A stretch of 64,000 nucleotides of DNA, from contig JAMOMK010000088.1 of the NCBI GenBank assembly GCA_027067055.1, positions 1 through 64,000 on the forward strand, written 5' to 3'. Under the pieces are notes generated by a model. It saw nothing but the letters and a program-made list of their open reading frames with translations. It did not search any database and was not told where the DNA came from. How positions within the stretch are numbered: position 1 is the first letter of the stretch; every line of letters starts with the position of its first letter. The position numbers were made by a program, and so were the translations under genes. Shown here one piece after another: positions 8,713 to 18,621 of the stretch. Source of the stretch: Lysobacterales bacterium. GTDB taxonomy: Bacteria; Pseudomonadota; Gammaproteobacteria; Xanthomonadales; Marinicellaceae.

Positions 8713-8742
8713 TTGCTTTTCCTTTAGGATTAATACGATAAT
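8713..8742 (+). promoter_or_regulatory. Possible own promoter of the precursor gene
   Basis: TTGCTT (8713-8718), an 18-base spacer and GATAAT (8737-8742), in the 85-base gap between the methyltransferase and the small peptide gene. A GGGA lies 8 bases before the ATG at 8763. If real, the precursor can be made in excess over its enzyme, as is common for RiPPs. Confidence 0.4.
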
Positions 8743-8762
8743 AATAATGTGGGAATGAAATT

Positions 8763-8987
8763 ATGAAATTAGCAAAAATATTAGAAACTATTGGTGAGAA
8801 TACTTCTTTAAAAGAATTTGATACCTTAGAAGAGTTTTTAGCAGAGTCAGAAGTTGAGCCAAAAATCATGAATGAAATAATTGCTAAAAATTCAAACTTA
8901 GTCTGTGGGATGTTTCCTGAACGTGATGTTCCAGATGAAAAGGAACAAGAAGATGAAGATAGTGATGAAGATAATGAAGTAAAATAG
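8763..8987 (+). CDS. Candidate split-borosin precursor peptide
   Basis: A 74-residue protein with three parts. Residues 2-42 can form three short helices (LAKILETI, TLEEFLAESE, PKIMNEIIAK). Their spacing resembles the borosin-binding domain of SonA (helix, 'LG.D/N', acidic helix, then a third amphipathic helix). Residues 43-57 are an uncharged to mixed stretch NSNLVCGMFPERDVP with the only cysteine (Cys48). Residues 58-74 are almost all Asp/Glu. The core to be N-methylated is most likely in 43-57, with the acidic tail as a follower. It starts 85 bases after the methyltransferase, with a usable RBS and possibly its own promoter. The gene is supported by position, RBS and architecture; the precursor role is inference. 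Confidence 0.65.
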   Translation: MKLAKILETIGENTSLKEFDTLEEFLAESEVEPKIMNEIIAKNSNLVCGMFPERDVPDEKEQEDEDSDEDNEVK

Positions 8988-9020
8988 AACCGAAGGAAAA
9001 AGTTAATATTTTTTAGAAAA

Positions 9021-10814
9021 ATGGAATTAAAAAACATTAAATTTCTAGTTTCAATTTGTGTAATATTTTGGGTTGGATTAACATTTCAAGTAGATTCATT
9101 TAAAGCGGGTGAGGAAGAAGATGAGACTAGCTTTAATAATATAAATTATTTGCTTTCAAAAACAGATGATTTAAGAACTAGTAATGCTGAGCAATTTTCT
9201 AAAAACCTAGGAAAATTGACCAAACTTAAAAATTCTTTTAATGATAGTCAGTTATGCTATTATGGATATTTGGTTGCATTTAAGCATGGGTTTGAAGGAC
9301 AGTATATGTATGCTAAAAAATTGCTTCTTAGTTTGCTCGAAAAGTGTGCTGGTGACATAGATAATCTTGTAAGAATTAATGCAACACTTTCAAATGTATA
9401 TGTAATTTCTAATGAGTATGATTATGCCATAGCTAGTTTGGACTATGCAATTGAGCACATCAATGATGTTCATACAGTAGAGCTAAAGCAAATTGTGTAT
9501 TCATTAGCGATGTTGGTTTATCGCATGGTAAATCAATATGATTTAAGTTTGAAATTTACACAATTATTACTTAATGATAATCCATCAGATATTTTGTTGT
9601 GTAAGGCTCTTTCAAATAAATACCGTATTAAACTAAAGAGAAGTGAAGTTGACCCAAAAGTAATTAAAGATACTATTTCGCAATGTGAAAATAGTGGAGA
9701 GATAATTTATAGTAATTTAATGCGATTAGATTGGATAGATTATCAGTTAAATAAGGGGGCATTTAGCAATCAAAAATTAGAATCAATGTTGGTAGAAGTG
9801 CATAGTTATGAGGAGGTTATAAAAAACACTAATTACACTAATTTAATTAATATCAAAGATGGTTTGTTAGCGAAAATATATTGGGAAATGCATAGAGTTG
9901 ATGATTTTTTACATTATGCTAAAATGACAGTTGAAACCAGCAAAGCTCTTGGTAATACAAAACAAAAAATTGAAATTTTGGGTTTGCTAGTTAAATATTA
10001 TCAAAAAGTAAATGATTATGAAAATGCCTTTTTAAATCAAAAAGAGAAGAGTGAAGCTGAGAAGTTGCATTTCACTACTGAACAAGCCAAAATCATGGCA
10101 TTTCAAACGGTCAAACATAATAACCTAGCAAAAACCCAACAGATAAAATACTTAAACAATCAGAATAAATTATTGTCACTTGAAAAAGTTTTAACAGAAA
10201 AAAAATCAACAAACCAAAAGCTTCTTATATTGTTTTTACTGTCGTTAGTTGGCTTTATATTGCTTTGGAGTTTACGAAACAGGAAAATTCAGAGAATGTA
10301 TAAGCATTTATCAGAAACAGATAATATGACTGGCATATATAACCGTAAAGGTTTTAAAGATTTTGCTGAAAAACTCTTACTACAATCTAAGAAAGAAGGG
10401 AAATCAGTTGCAATGGCAATTTTTGACCTCGATAGGTTTAAGCGCATTAACGATAAGTATGGGCATTTAAAAGGAGATTGGACAATAAAAAAGACCATTG
10501 CGCAGTGTCAACTAGTGCAAAATGATAAGATTACTATTGGTAGAATAGGAGGTGAAGAATTTGCAATAATAATGAGAGATTCAACCAGTGATGAGTTGTC
10601 GGAATTCGTCGAGGAGTGTCGTGTTATGATTGAGAACATTGATTCGAGTGCGACTGGTCATGATTTTGTTATTACCGCTAGCTTTGGAGTGACATCAACA
10701 AATGCTTCAGGATATGTCTATTCAAAACTGTTATCTGATGCAGATCATGCCATGTATGATGCCAAAACTTCAGGGCGAAACATGGTCATTAACTACAAAA
10801 ATAACCCTATCTAG
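9021..10814 (+). CDS. Periplasmic TPR-sensor diguanylate cyclase
   Basis: A 597-residue membrane protein. It has an N-terminal hydrophobic segment (about 8-24), a long helical, TPR-like region predicted to lie in the periplasm (about 40-370), a coiled stretch, one transmembrane helix (about 400-418) and a C-terminal GGDEF domain from about residue 428. The active-site motif is intact as GGEEF (510-514), preceded by FDLDRFKRINDKYGH, so c-di-GMP synthesis is expected. No RxxD inhibitory site is seen just upstream of the motif. It begins 33 bases after the candidate precursor stop on the same strand and could share its transcript. This domain layout is common in the Lysobacterales; the signal sensed is unknown. 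Confidence 0.88.
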   Translation: MELKNIKFLVSICVIFWVGLTFQVDSFKAGEEEDETSFNNINYLLSKTDDLRTSNAEQFSKNLGKLTKLKNSFNDSQLCYYGYLVAFKHGFEGQYMYAKKLLLSLLEKCAGDIDNLVRINATLSNVYVISNEYDYAIASLDYAIEHINDVHTVELKQIVYSLAMLVYRMVNQYDLSLKFTQLLLNDNPSDILLCKALSNKYRIKLKRSEVDPKVIKDTISQCENSGEIIYSNLMRLDWIDYQLNKGAFSNQKLESMLVEVHSYEEVIKNTNYTNLINIKDGLLAKIYWEMHRVDDFLHYAKMTVETSKALGNTKQKIEILGLLVKYYQKVNDYENAFLNQKEKSEAEKLHFTTEQAKIMAFQTVKHNNLAKTQQIKYLNNQNKLLSLEKVLTEKKSTNQKLLILFLLSLVGFILLWSLRNRKIQRMYKHLSETDNMTGIYNRKGFKDFAEKLLLQSKKEGKSVAMAIFDLDRFKRINDKYGHLKGDWTIKKTIAQCQLVQNDKITIGRIGGEEFAIIMRDSTSDELSEFVEECRVMIENIDSSATGHDFVITASFGVTSTNASGYVYSKLLSDADHAMYDAKTSGRNMVINYKNNPI

Positions 10815-10875
10815 AAAGTTTAAAACAAATTAATTCTTTTTTTCTGCAAATATTCTATTCAAACTCAATAATTGC

Positions 10876-10904
10876 TTAACCTTAGTGTAATAATCAAGTA
10901 TGAT
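10876..10904 (+). promoter_or_regulatory. Possible promoter of the EF-G2 gene
   Basis: TTAACC (10876-10881), a 17-base spacer and TATGAT (10899-10904), leaving a leader of about 65 bases before the ATG at 10978. The ribosome binding site is poor (AAAAGAATG-like purine run). Read by eye. Confidence 0.35.
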
Positions 10905-10977
10905 GCGTCCTCGCAATATTTGTGAGTGCTTGTTAGTGCGCGCAAATTTATAAAAAATTAAAAAAGAATGAACGATT

Positions 10978-13062
10978 ATGACAGATTTATCAAAATATAG
11001 GAATATAGGAATTTTCGCTCACGTAGATGCCGGTAAAACAACAACTACAGAGCGTATTTTGGCGTTAACAGGTAAAATTCACCAAACAGGTGAAGTACAT
11101 GATGGCGAGGCAACAACTGACTTCATGGATCAAGAACGTGAACGTGGGATTACTATTCAATCAGCAGCAACTAGTTGTATGTGGAAAGATCACCGTTTAA
11201 ACATTATTGATACCCCGGGTCACGTTGACTTTACTGTTGAAGTTTATCGTTCATTAAAAGTACTTGATGGCGGTGTTGGTGTATTCTGTGGATCTGGTGG
11301 TGTTGAACCTCAGTCAGAAACTAACTGGCGTTATGCTAATGACTCTGAGGTTGCTCGAGTTATTTTTATTAATAAGTTGGATCGTATTGGAGCTGATTTT
11401 TACCGTGTTGTTGAACAAGTTGACAAAGTATTGGGAGCTACTCCTTTAGTGATGGTTTTACCCATTGGTATAGAAGATGAGTTTGTTGGTGTTGTCGATT
11501 TATTAGAGCGTAAAGCTTATATCTGGGAAGATTCTGGCAATCTTGATTTTGAAATCAAGGATGTTCCAGCAGATATGGTAGATAAGGTTGAAGAATACCG
11601 TGAGAAATTAATCGAAACAGCCCTTGAGCAAGACGATGATGCATTGGAAGCTTATTTGGAAGGTGAAGAACCTTCAATGGATGTCATCAAAGCATGTATC
11701 CGTAAAGGCACAAACACAATGGATTTCTTTCCTACTTATTGTGGTTCTGCATTTAAAGACAAAGGCGTTCAAAATGTATTGGATGCAGTTGTTGATTACT
11801 TACCAAGTCCTACAGAGGTTAAGCCGCAGCCTGAAGTGGATTTAGATGGTAATGAAACTGGCGAATTTGCTATAGTTGATGTTGATCGTCCTTTACGTGC
11901 ATTAGCATTTAAAATTATGGAAGATAGATTTGGTGCCTTAACATTTATTCGTATTTACTCAGGTAAAATGGATAAAGGTATGCAGGTATTGAATACATTT
12001 ACTGGTAAAACAGAAAGAATCGGTCGTATTGTAGAGATGCATGCGGATGATAGAATCGAATTAGAAGGTGCGCAAGCTGGTGATATTGTTGCTGTTTTGG
12101 GTATGAAAAATGTTCAAACAGGTCATACACTTTGTGATCCTAAAAATCCTGCGACTCTTGAGCCTATGGTTTTCCCTGATCCTGTTATCTCAATGGCTGT
12201 TAGCCCTAAAGATAAAGCAGCTTCTGAAAAATTATCAGTTGCTATTGGTAAAATGATTAAAGAAGATCCTTCTTTTAGAGTAGAAACAGATGAAGATTCT
12301 GGCGAAACTATCCTTAAAGGCATGGGTGAACTTCACTTAGATATTAAAATTGATATTCTAAAGCGTACTTATGGTGTTGATGTTGATGTCGGTGCTCCAC
12401 AGGTTGCTTACCGTGAAGCGATTACTCGTAAAGTTGAAGACACATACACACATAAGAAACAATCTGGTGGAGCGGGTCAATTTGGTAAAATTGATTTCAT
12501 CATTGAACCAGGTGAGTCTGGTTCTGGTTATGAATTTGAATCAACGGTAACTGGTGGTAATGTTCCTAAGGAATATTTCCCAGCTATTGAAAAAGGTTTT
12601 GCTTCATTAATGGAAGAAGGTGTATTAGCTGGATACCCATGTACTGATATTAAATTTACCATTACTGATGGCGCTTATCATGCAGTGGATTCATCTGCTA
12701 TGGCATTTGAATCAGCGGCTAAAGGTGCTTATCGTCAATCCATGCCAAAAGCAGCTCCACAATTAATGGAGCCAATTATGGCAGTTGACGTATTTACACC
12801 TGATGATCACGTTGGTGATGTTATTGGTGATTTAAATCGTCGACGTGGTATGATTAAGTCTCAAGAGCCTGCAGCAACAGCTGTACGCATTAAAGCAGAT
12901 GTGCCTTTATCAGAAATGTTTGGTTATATCGGTTCATTACGTACAATGACATCAGGTCGTGGTCAATTCTCTATGGAATTCTCACATTATAACCAATGTC
13001 CTTCTAATGTAGCAGAGACTGTTATTGCAGAAGCTAAAGCGCGTAAAGAAGCTAAAAGCTAA
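10978..13062 (+). CDS. fusA2: Elongation factor G, second type (EF-G2)
   Basis: A 694-residue translational GTPase. G1 is [10 protein letters not shown]3 is [10 protein letters not shown]4 is NKLDR, followed by the usual domains II-V (IV includes the [10 protein letters not shown] region). The wording [36 protein letters not shown] and '[18 protein letters not shown]' matches, from memory, the EF-G2 group of Shewanella, Vibrio and Pseudomonas rather than the str-operon copy. No rpsL, rpsG or tufA is nearby, which supports a second paralogue. The exact role of EF-G2 (translocation or ribosome recycling) varies by organism. A strong terminator follows. Confidence 0.9.
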   Translation: MTDLSKYRNIGIFAHVDAGKTTTTERILALTGKIHQTGEVHDGEATTDFMDQERERGITIQSAATSCMWKDHRLNIIDTPGHVDFTVEVYRSLKVLDGGVGVFCGSGGVEPQSETNWRYANDSEVARVIFINKLDRIGADFYRVVEQVDKVLGATPLVMVLPIGIEDEFVGVVDLLERKAYIWEDSGNLDFEIKDVPADMVDKVEEYREKLIETALEQDDDALEAYLEGEEPSMDVIKACIRKGTNTMDFFPTYCGSAFKDKGVQNVLDAVVDYLPSPTEVKPQPEVDLDGNETGEFAIVDVDRPLRALAFKIMEDRFGALTFIRIYSGKMDKGMQVLNTFTGKTERIGRIVEMHADDRIELEGAQAGDIVAVLGMKNVQTGHTLCDPKNPATLEPMVFPDPVISMAVSPKDKAASEKLSVAIGKMIKEDPSFRVETDEDSGETILKGMGELHLDIKIDILKRTYGVDVDVGAPQVAYREAITRKVEDTYTHKKQSGGAGQFGKIDFIIEPGESGSGYEFESTVTGGNVPKEYFPAIEKGFASLMEEGVLAGYPCTDIKFTITDGAYHAVDSSAMAFESAAKGAYRQSMPKAAPQLMEPIMAVDVFTPDDHVGDVIGDLNRRRGMIKSQEPAATAVRIKADVPLSEMFGYIGSLRTMTSGRGQFSMEFSHYNQCPSNVAETVIAEAKARKEAKS

Positions 13063-13102
13063 AACATAGCAACTTAAACTAGTTGTAAAGAGCTTAAAAA
13101 GT

Positions 13103-13136
13103 AAAAAGCCCATGAATTAATTCTTGGGCTTTTTTT
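13103..13136 (+). terminator. Rho-independent terminator after the EF-G2 gene
   Basis: The stem AAAGCCCA (13105-13112) pairs with TGGGCTTT (13125-13132) and runs into seven Ts. A clean terminator 45-70 bases after the EF-G2 stop. Confidence 0.85.
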
Positions 13137-13186
13137 ATGATTTAAAAGGTTCAAGAAAAACAGCAGTTTATAAAGTCTGTATAAAA

Positions 13187-14668
13187 TTACTCAAAACTGT
13201 TACTAAATATGAATTCATGAGCAATATTAGCTATAAAAAGTTTGATGGTATTGTTGGTAAAATCAAAATTAGTTCCAGTTACATAAAATTCTTCCGAACC
13301 CACACCTTGGGCAAATCCAGCGCATATATCTGAAAATGTATTTGTATCTAATGAGATGTGTTCTTTGCCAGTCGAATTGCTTCCCCAGCTGGTATTCAGC
13401 AATCCATTGCTGCGTAGTTTTGATAGGGATATGTAGGATTTGTCATTGCCGTTATCTTGCCAGTTAGAATTGCCGACAATTATAATACTTTGGTCTAAAC
13501 TTTTTATAAAAATTTGAGCGGGTTGATCATCGGTTGTTTCAGGAAAGATAAATGGATCGTTAAAACCAATACGGCTTATACCACTACTGGCAAAGTTAAT
13601 ATCTTCATCCCAGACACCTTGATTAAGTAGGTTGCGAATATATTTGCGCACAACAAAATCATTTTTAACTGAAAAATCTATCTCAGGTTCTTTACTCAAT
13701 GTCAGTAAGTATTGACCATCCTGTGAAGACCTTCCAATGACAGTATCGACTAACTCTTCTCGACTGTCTCCTTGAGTAGCACTGATTTTTGTAGACCATT
13801 TACCAATAATTGCTCCGGCATTATTGAATTCACAAAAGGCTAAATTCCAACCATTGGCATCATCTCCATTTCCTTCAAATGCAGATCCACCGACTAGATA
13901 ATTCATTTCTTCAGTAATACTAATTGATGTTGCTATATCTTGATTTAAGCCATTAACATTATGGTCATGAAAACAGTTACTCATGCCATCTGAGCTAAAT
14001 TGAGTCTCAAAGGAGAAGTTTCCACTGCTATCAAAGTTGACTTTTGCTATGCCAAAATCTGTATCAGTTGCACTACTTCTTTCGACTTCTGCAGCAATAA
14101 TTAAAAAGCCACTTCCTGATATATTATTATGATGTAATTTCATATCAGCAAAAAAATCATCTTTCCTGTCATTACCTGATCCTAAGTCGAAAGCAATAGT
14201 AAAAATATCTAGAATTAATCCTGTTTCATCAATATAAAGCAAAGAAACATCTGAATTACCTGTCGAGTTGTTAAGAGCAGTATACCCCACAAAAATACTG
14301 TCATCAAAAGGATTGTGTCTAATTTTTATGATAAAAGGGTCGGATGGGGGGAATGGATATTTCAAAATTCCATTGCTTGCAAAGCTCGTATCCAAAATGC
14401 CAGAAGTTAAATAGCGAGCTATTAAGATTCCAGTCTGAGCAGATGCTCCATAGGTATAAGTCCCAGCAACAACAATGCGCTTTTGTGAATCAATTAAAGT
14501 GTCTAATCCAAAATAATTTTGATTAGGTTGATTAATAAAATCCCAACCATCCGAGTTGCCATCCTGGCTAAAACTTTTATCAAAAGACCCTATTGTTGCA
14601 CAAAGACCTTGGTTGGTAGAAAAGATAAATAATATTATAAACGTAAGAGATGAAAAATTTTGACTCAT
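13187..14668 (-). CDS. Secreted delta-60 repeat protein
   Basis: A 493-residue exported protein with a signal peptide (hydrophobic residues about 8-19, ...GLCA). The mature part starts with DKSFSQDGNSDGW... and repeats the pattern 'G.LDTSF...G......' with 'DSQKRIVVAG' and 'I.R...G.LDTSFASNG', diagnostic of delta-60 beta-propeller-like repeats (PF17164). The very end reads HEFIFSNSFE: a hydrophobic tail ending in SFE at the C-terminus. Function is unknown; the family is thought to be extracellular or cell-surface. It stands alone in the minus direction, about 250 bases downstream of the DUF255 gene, with a weak AGGAT ribosome site. Confidence 0.75.
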   Translation of the reverse strand: MSQNFSSLTFIILFIFSTNQGLCATIGSFDKSFSQDGNSDGWDFINQPNQNYFGLDTLIDSQKRIVVAGTYTYGASAQTGILIARYLTSGILDTSFASNGILKYPFPPSDPFIIKIRHNPFDDSIFVGYTALNNSTGNSDVSLLYIDETGLILDIFTIAFDLGSGNDRKDDFFADMKLHHNNISGSGFLIIAAEVERSSATDTDFGIAKVNFDSSGNFSFETQFSSDGMSNCFHDHNVNGLNQDIATSISITEEMNYLVGGSAFEGNGDDANGWNLAFCEFNNAGAIIGKWSTKISATQGDSREELVDTVIGRSSQDGQYLLTLSKEPEIDFSVKNDFVVRKYIRNLLNQGVWDEDINFASSGISRIGFNDPFIFPETTDDQPAQIFIKSLDQSIIIVGNSNWQDNGNDKSYISLSKLRSNGLLNTSWGSNSTGKEHISLDTNTFSDICAGFAQGVGSEEFYVTGTNFDFTNNTIKLFIANIAHEFIFSNSFE

Positions 14669-14919
14669 GAGATAATCCTAATTATTGGCTTATCTACTTA
14701 ATCGTAATTAGCTATTGAAATAGGACAAATAATTTCAGATAATTTTACTCAAAGCCATTACAAAAAATAACAGCGTTTCTAATGGCATCAATTGCAGCAA
14801 GGTTAATAGTACTGTTAATATGATTGTTTTAACCACGGGCATATATCTTATTAAAAGAGTTGTTGTAAAATAATCAATTCTGAAAATCTTGGGTAGAGTC
14901 TAAATTATTAAGTATTTGT

Positions 14920-17244
14920 TCAATAAATTGTTAATGATACATCATTTGGAGCCAAGCAAATTTTATCACTACAGGCTTGTAGTTTTATAGTTAACTCCTG
15001 TGGAAATTTCATGCCATTAGGGGTTTTTGCTTTGACTTGTATTGTACCTTCAAAGGTGCTTAAGTCCTTTTTGCTAAAATCAAGTTTAGTTACCTTTGCT
15101 TGTGGGTAAGTGAAATTTAATGGCGCATTTGATGAGAGGCTTAATGGAACTAAAGATTTAATTGCCGTTTGATTGGAGTTAATATGCCAGCCTTGTTTAA
15201 TGGCAAATTTTATTACCATAGAATTTCCCTTTCTAGAACCGGTAATTCTAACCTTGCCATTACCTGCATAAATTCTACTGCCATTGTTACCATTATCATA
15301 AATGTTTTTTGCACGGAGCATACTGGTGTGTGAAATCGGTTGAGTCACAATGACATGGGAGAAAGCAGCCATCGCATTGGTGTAAATTTCATCAACAGAT
15401 AAATCACCAGTTCGGCGAATCATGCGAGCTAAAGCAATAAGCATCTGTCCATTGGCTGAAACAGTAGCGCCATCTTCAGACTTTTTTATGCGTGCTGTAT
15501 TGGGAATGTTATCTTCAGGGATATTGTCAAAAAAACCGCCTTTTACTTTATCTTCAAATAATTCTGTTGTCTGTTTGATGAGTAATTGCGATTCGCTCAA
15601 CCATTTGTCATCTTCACTGACATCGTATAATTCAAGAGCGGCAGTTATCATCCATGCGTAATCTTCAAGTTCAGCATTTATTGTTGAGGCTTTGCCATTG
15701 AGTGAGTTTCTAATTAAATAACCTTTTTCGTTTCGGTGATTTTTAAGAATGAAATCCATTGCTTTAATGGCAGCAGCTAAGTAGTGTGGCTGTTCTAATG
15801 AGTGCGATGCCATTGCCAAAGAATAAATCATTTGTGCATTCCAACTGGTTATGGCTTTGTTGTCAATTAAAGGATGAATGCGCTTTTGTCTTTTTTGATA
15901 AAGTTTGGAATTGATGGTATCAAGTTTTTTGACTAACTCTTTATAACTGGTCTTTAGCTTTTTTGCAGTTTGTTGCAATGGCTCTTTGAGTTCAAAAATA
16001 TTGCGGTGTTCGAAGTTGCCTCTTTTGCTAAAATGGTAAATGCTTTGTAACCAGTTTAATTCAGTTATTGTCAAAGTTTCATTAAGTTCATCAACTGTCC
16101 AGGTGAAAAATAAGCCTTCTTCCCCTTGCGAATCGGCATCACCAGCACTATAAAAAATTCCGTCTTCACTAACCATCTCATTTAAAACATAATCAAAAAT
16201 AGCTTTTGCTGTGCGTTGATAAGAAGGATTGTTAAATTGCAAAGCCGCTCGCGTGTATACTTCACCCAATTGCGATTGGTTGTAAAGCATTTTTTCAAAG
16301 TGTGGCACTAACCACTCATTATCAACACTGTAACGGTGGAATCCACCGCCTATTTGGTCATAAATGCCACCTTGTTGCATTTCATTGAGGGTGAAAACTA
16401 AAGCAGGGTTTGTGTCACGTTTATCTTGTGCAAGTAAATACAGTAACCATGGTTCTTGTGGAAATTTTGGTGCGCTGGAAAAACCGCCTTGAAATTCATC
16501 GTGCATGGACAGTAATTGCGAATTGGCTTTAGCGTATATATCGTCATTGATTTCACGTGCTTTTTCGGACTTCGACAAGTGTTTTGTAATTGCAGTATCC
16601 ATTTGCAGGGCTTGTTTGCGTAAATCGGCTTCTTGAGTTTTCCAGACCTCATCCACTCGTTTAAGCAGTGTTGTAAATTGGCTTGGATTGTAATAAGTGC
16701 CACCAAAGAATGGTTTTCCCTCAGGCGTGATAAAATTTGACATCGGCCAGCCACCATGTCCTGTCATCATTTGCACGCCAGTCATATAATAGGCATCAAT
16801 CGCTGTTCGGCGTTCTCTATCGACTTTAATGGCAATAAAATGTTGATTAATAAATTGTGCAATTTCGGTATTTTCAAAACTCTCATGTTCCATCACATGA
16901 CACCAATGGCAGGTTGCATAGCCAATAGATAAAAATATCGGTTTGTTTTGTTTTTTTGCCAGTGCGAAAGCTTGTGGTGACCACGCTATCCAATTAACAG
17001 GATTGTGCGCATGTTGTAACAGATAGGGTGATTCTTCAAAAATGAGTTGATTAACAAAAACAGCAGAGCCATCTTTATTTAAATGTTCTGTGCGCGGTTT
17101 GTACTCCTTACCAAGTGATGCGATGCGAGTGTGCATCTTCTGTTGTATGTCCATCGAATAACTGTTGAGATAAGGCAAAGAGTTTTTCATAGTGAAACCA
17201 ATAGTTGTGGTTAAAATCAAGCAAAAAAACAGCAATGCTTTCAT
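14920..17244 (-). CDS. DUF255 thioredoxin-like / six-hairpin protein fused to a DsbD-type domain
   Basis: A 774-residue exported protein of the YyaL/SPATA20 family. After a signal peptide ([15 protein letters not shown]) come [15 protein letters not shown], the redox motif CHWC (in [14 protein letters not shown]) and [22 protein letters not shown], then a long alpha/alpha six-hairpin region (about 230-640). The last about 110 residues form a beta-rich domain ending [13 protein letters not shown], which resembles the N-terminal DsbD domain with its two cysteines. A TTG at 17262 would lengthen it by six residues. ATG 17244 is preferred because it forms TAATG with the upstream stop and starts the signal peptide directly. 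It may act in periplasmic disulfide exchange; the family's function is unclear. Confidence 0.78.
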   Translation of the reverse strand: MKALLFFCLILTTTIGFTMKNSLPYLNSYSMDIQQKMHTRIASLGKEYKPRTEHLNKDGSAVFVNQLIFEESPYLLQHAHNPVNWIAWSPQAFALAKKQNKPIFLSIGYATCHWCHVMEHESFENTEIAQFINQHFIAIKVDRERRTAIDAYYMTGVQMMTGHGGWPMSNFITPEGKPFFGGTYYNPSQFTTLLKRVDEVWKTQEADLRKQALQMDTAITKHLSKSEKAREINDDIYAKANSQLLSMHDEFQGGFSSAPKFPQEPWLLYLLAQDKRDTNPALVFTLNEMQQGGIYDQIGGGFHRYSVDNEWLVPHFEKMLYNQSQLGEVYTRAALQFNNPSYQRTAKAIFDYVLNEMVSEDGIFYSAGDADSQGEEGLFFTWTVDELNETLTITELNWLQSIYHFSKRGNFEHRNIFELKEPLQQTAKKLKTSYKELVKKLDTINSKLYQKRQKRIHPLIDNKAITSWNAQMIYSLAMASHSLEQPHYLAAAIKAMDFILKNHRNEKGYLIRNSLNGKASTINAELEDYAWMITAALELYDVSEDDKWLSESQLLIKQTTELFEDKVKGGFFDNIPEDNIPNTARIKKSEDGATVSANGQMLIALARMIRRTGDLSVDEIYTNAMAAFSHVIVTQPISHTSMLRAKNIYDNGNNGSRIYAGNGKVRITGSRKGNSMVIKFAIKQGWHINSNQTAIKSLVPLSLSSNAPLNFTYPQAKVTKLDFSKKDLSTFEGTIQVKAKTPNGMKFPQELTIKLQACSDKICLAPNDVSLTIY

Positions 17245-17609
17245 TAGATGAGGAGTAAACAAGCGGCCTTTCGTTCTTCAGCTATCAATATATTATAAGT
17301 TCGGGCGGCTGATTGATTATTCATTACCTCAAAACCAATGTTTTTTAAAGCTATAGGGTTAAGTAACTCAACGGCAGGAAATTCGTGATTCACACCAGAG
17401 CCAAGAATGACAATCTCAGGATTGCTTACTAATAATTGCTTAATATGTTCGTCAGACAAGTCCGCAATGCTGTTGATGTCAATTTCAAGTAACGAATTTT
17501 TAGTTATTATCAGAGATTGTGCGTAGGTTTTATCATTAACGACTATTAACTTTTCATCAATAGTCGTTATTAAGTTGGCTTGTTCAACCGTATTTTGATG
17601 TAAATCCAA
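17244..17609 (-). CDS. Mth938-domain (DUF498) protein
   Basis: A 121-residue cytoplasmic protein with the DUF498/Mth938 pattern: [17 protein letters not shown]..., [19 protein letters not shown] and a later [29 protein letters not shown]. The motif 'ILGxG......P' followed by 'AxRTYNxLxxExR...A.LL' is characteristic. Human NDUFAF3 is a member, but the bacterial role is not known. It sits between yhbY and the DUF255 gene, and its stop overlaps the next start (TAATG). Confidence 0.85.
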   Translation of the reverse strand: MDLHQNTVEQANLITTIDEKLIVVNDKTYAQSLIITKNSLLEIDINSIADLSDEHIKQLLVSNPEIVILGSGVNHEFPAVELLNPIALKNIGFEVMNNQSAARTYNILIAEERKAACLLLI

Positions 17610-17624
17610 AGTTCATTGCCTCAA

Positions 17625-17912
17625 TTACAGTGTTAAATCAAACTGAGGGTCATCAGGGTTGGCACGGAAAATTGTCAGGGTTTGACCAATGGAGTGAATC
17701 TTATGTGCTTTGCATTGTTGAAGAATGTCTTCAGTAATTGAACTGCGTTGTTCACGATCAAGACGAATCTTGATTTTGATTAATTCGTGTCTATCCAGTG
17801 CAATGTCAATATCGTTTAAGATGTTTTCAGTTAGCCCTTTGTCAGCAATCATGATAACTGGGTTGATGTGGTGGCTTACGCCGCGTAAATACTTTATAAC
17901 TTTTTTATTCAT
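17625..17912 (-). CDS. yhbY: YhbY-like CRM-domain RNA-binding protein
   Basis: A 95-residue single CRM domain. The pattern LRGVSHHINPVIMIADKGLTENILNDID.AL..HELIKIKI...R matches YhbY, which associates with the precursor of the large ribosomal subunit. It lies divergent from rlmE exactly as in Escherichia coli, which supports the name. The 60 bases between them must hold both promoters. A TATTAA lies seven bases before the yhbY ATG, so the leader may be very short. Confidence 0.92.
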   Translation of the reverse strand: MNKKVIKYLRGVSHHINPVIMIADKGLTENILNDIDIALDRHELIKIKIRLDREQRSSITEDILQQCKAHKIHSIGQTLTIFRANPDDPQFDLTL

Positions 17913-17972
17913 TGAACGTTTAATAGTTGATATGTTTGTGGTAACGTTGCATTTTATTGTTCAAAGGTCATA

Positions 17973-18593
17973 ATGGCAAGAAGTAAGAGTTCAAATAATT
18001 GGTTACGTGAACATTTTGATGATCATTGGGTCAAACTGGCTCAAGAAAAGGGTTATCGAGCTCGTTCTGCCTTTAAATTGGAAGAATTGCACGAAAAAGA
18101 CGGTCTGCTTAAAAATGTCAACAATGTTGTCGATTTGGGTTGTGCTCCTGGTGGTTGGTGTCAAGTAGCGCGAAGAATTGCACCGAGCAATGTTCGTATT
18201 ATTGGTATGGATATTTTGGAAATGGAACCGATTGAGGGAGTGGAGTTTATTCAGGGTGATTTTCGAGAAGAATCGGTTTTGAATGAATTGCTCGACTTGA
18301 TTGGCGATGAAAAAATAGACCTTGTTTTATCAGATATAGCCCCCAATTTAAGTGGTGTATTTGCCGTTGATCAGCCACGAATCATGTATCTGGCTGAGTT
18401 GGCATTGGATTTTTGTTTGCAATGCTTAAAACCAAATGGCAACTACGCTGTCAAAATATTTCAAGGCGAAGGCTTTGATGAATATTTAGCCGACTTAAAA
18501 AAGAACTTTAAAAAAGTAGTGATGCGCAAACCAAAGTCATCACGACCAAGAAGCCGAGAAGTCTATGCAGTGGGCATAGGATTTAAAGGCTAA
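17973..18593 (+). CDS. rlmE: 23S rRNA (uridine-2'-O)-methyltransferase
   Basis: RlmE (FtsJ) methylates U2552 of 23S rRNA using SAM. The 206-residue protein carries the N-terminal SRAxFKL-type stretch [11 protein letters not shown], the SAM motif DLGCAPGGW and [11 protein letters not shown], and ends with [15 protein letters not shown], where the family keeps its last catalytic lysine and arginine. An AAAGG precedes the ATG by 5 bases. It is the first gene of an rlmE-ftsH-folP-glmM run as in enterobacteria. Confidence 0.97.
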   Translation: MARSKSSNNWLREHFDDHWVKLAQEKGYRARSAFKLEELHEKDGLLKNVNNVVDLGCAPGGWCQVARRIAPSNVRIIGMDILEMEPIEGVEFIQGDFREESVLNELLDLIGDEKIDLVLSDIAPNLSGVFAVDQPRIMYLAELALDFCLQCLKPNGNYAVKIFQGEGFDEYLADLKKNFKKVVMRKPKSSRPRSREVYAVGIGFKG

Positions 18594-18621
18594 CAATAAA
18601 TTTATTTTATAGGAATGTGTT

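Noticed and set aside
8597-9037. Minus-strand open frame over the candidate precursor, rich in Ser
   Set aside because: It is the antisense reading of the Asp/Glu-rich tail of the precursor; no signal, RBS or family supports it.
13124-13333. 69-residue plus-strand frame after the EF-G2 terminator
   Set aside because: It begins in the terminator and is antisense to the delta-60 gene; no supporting features.
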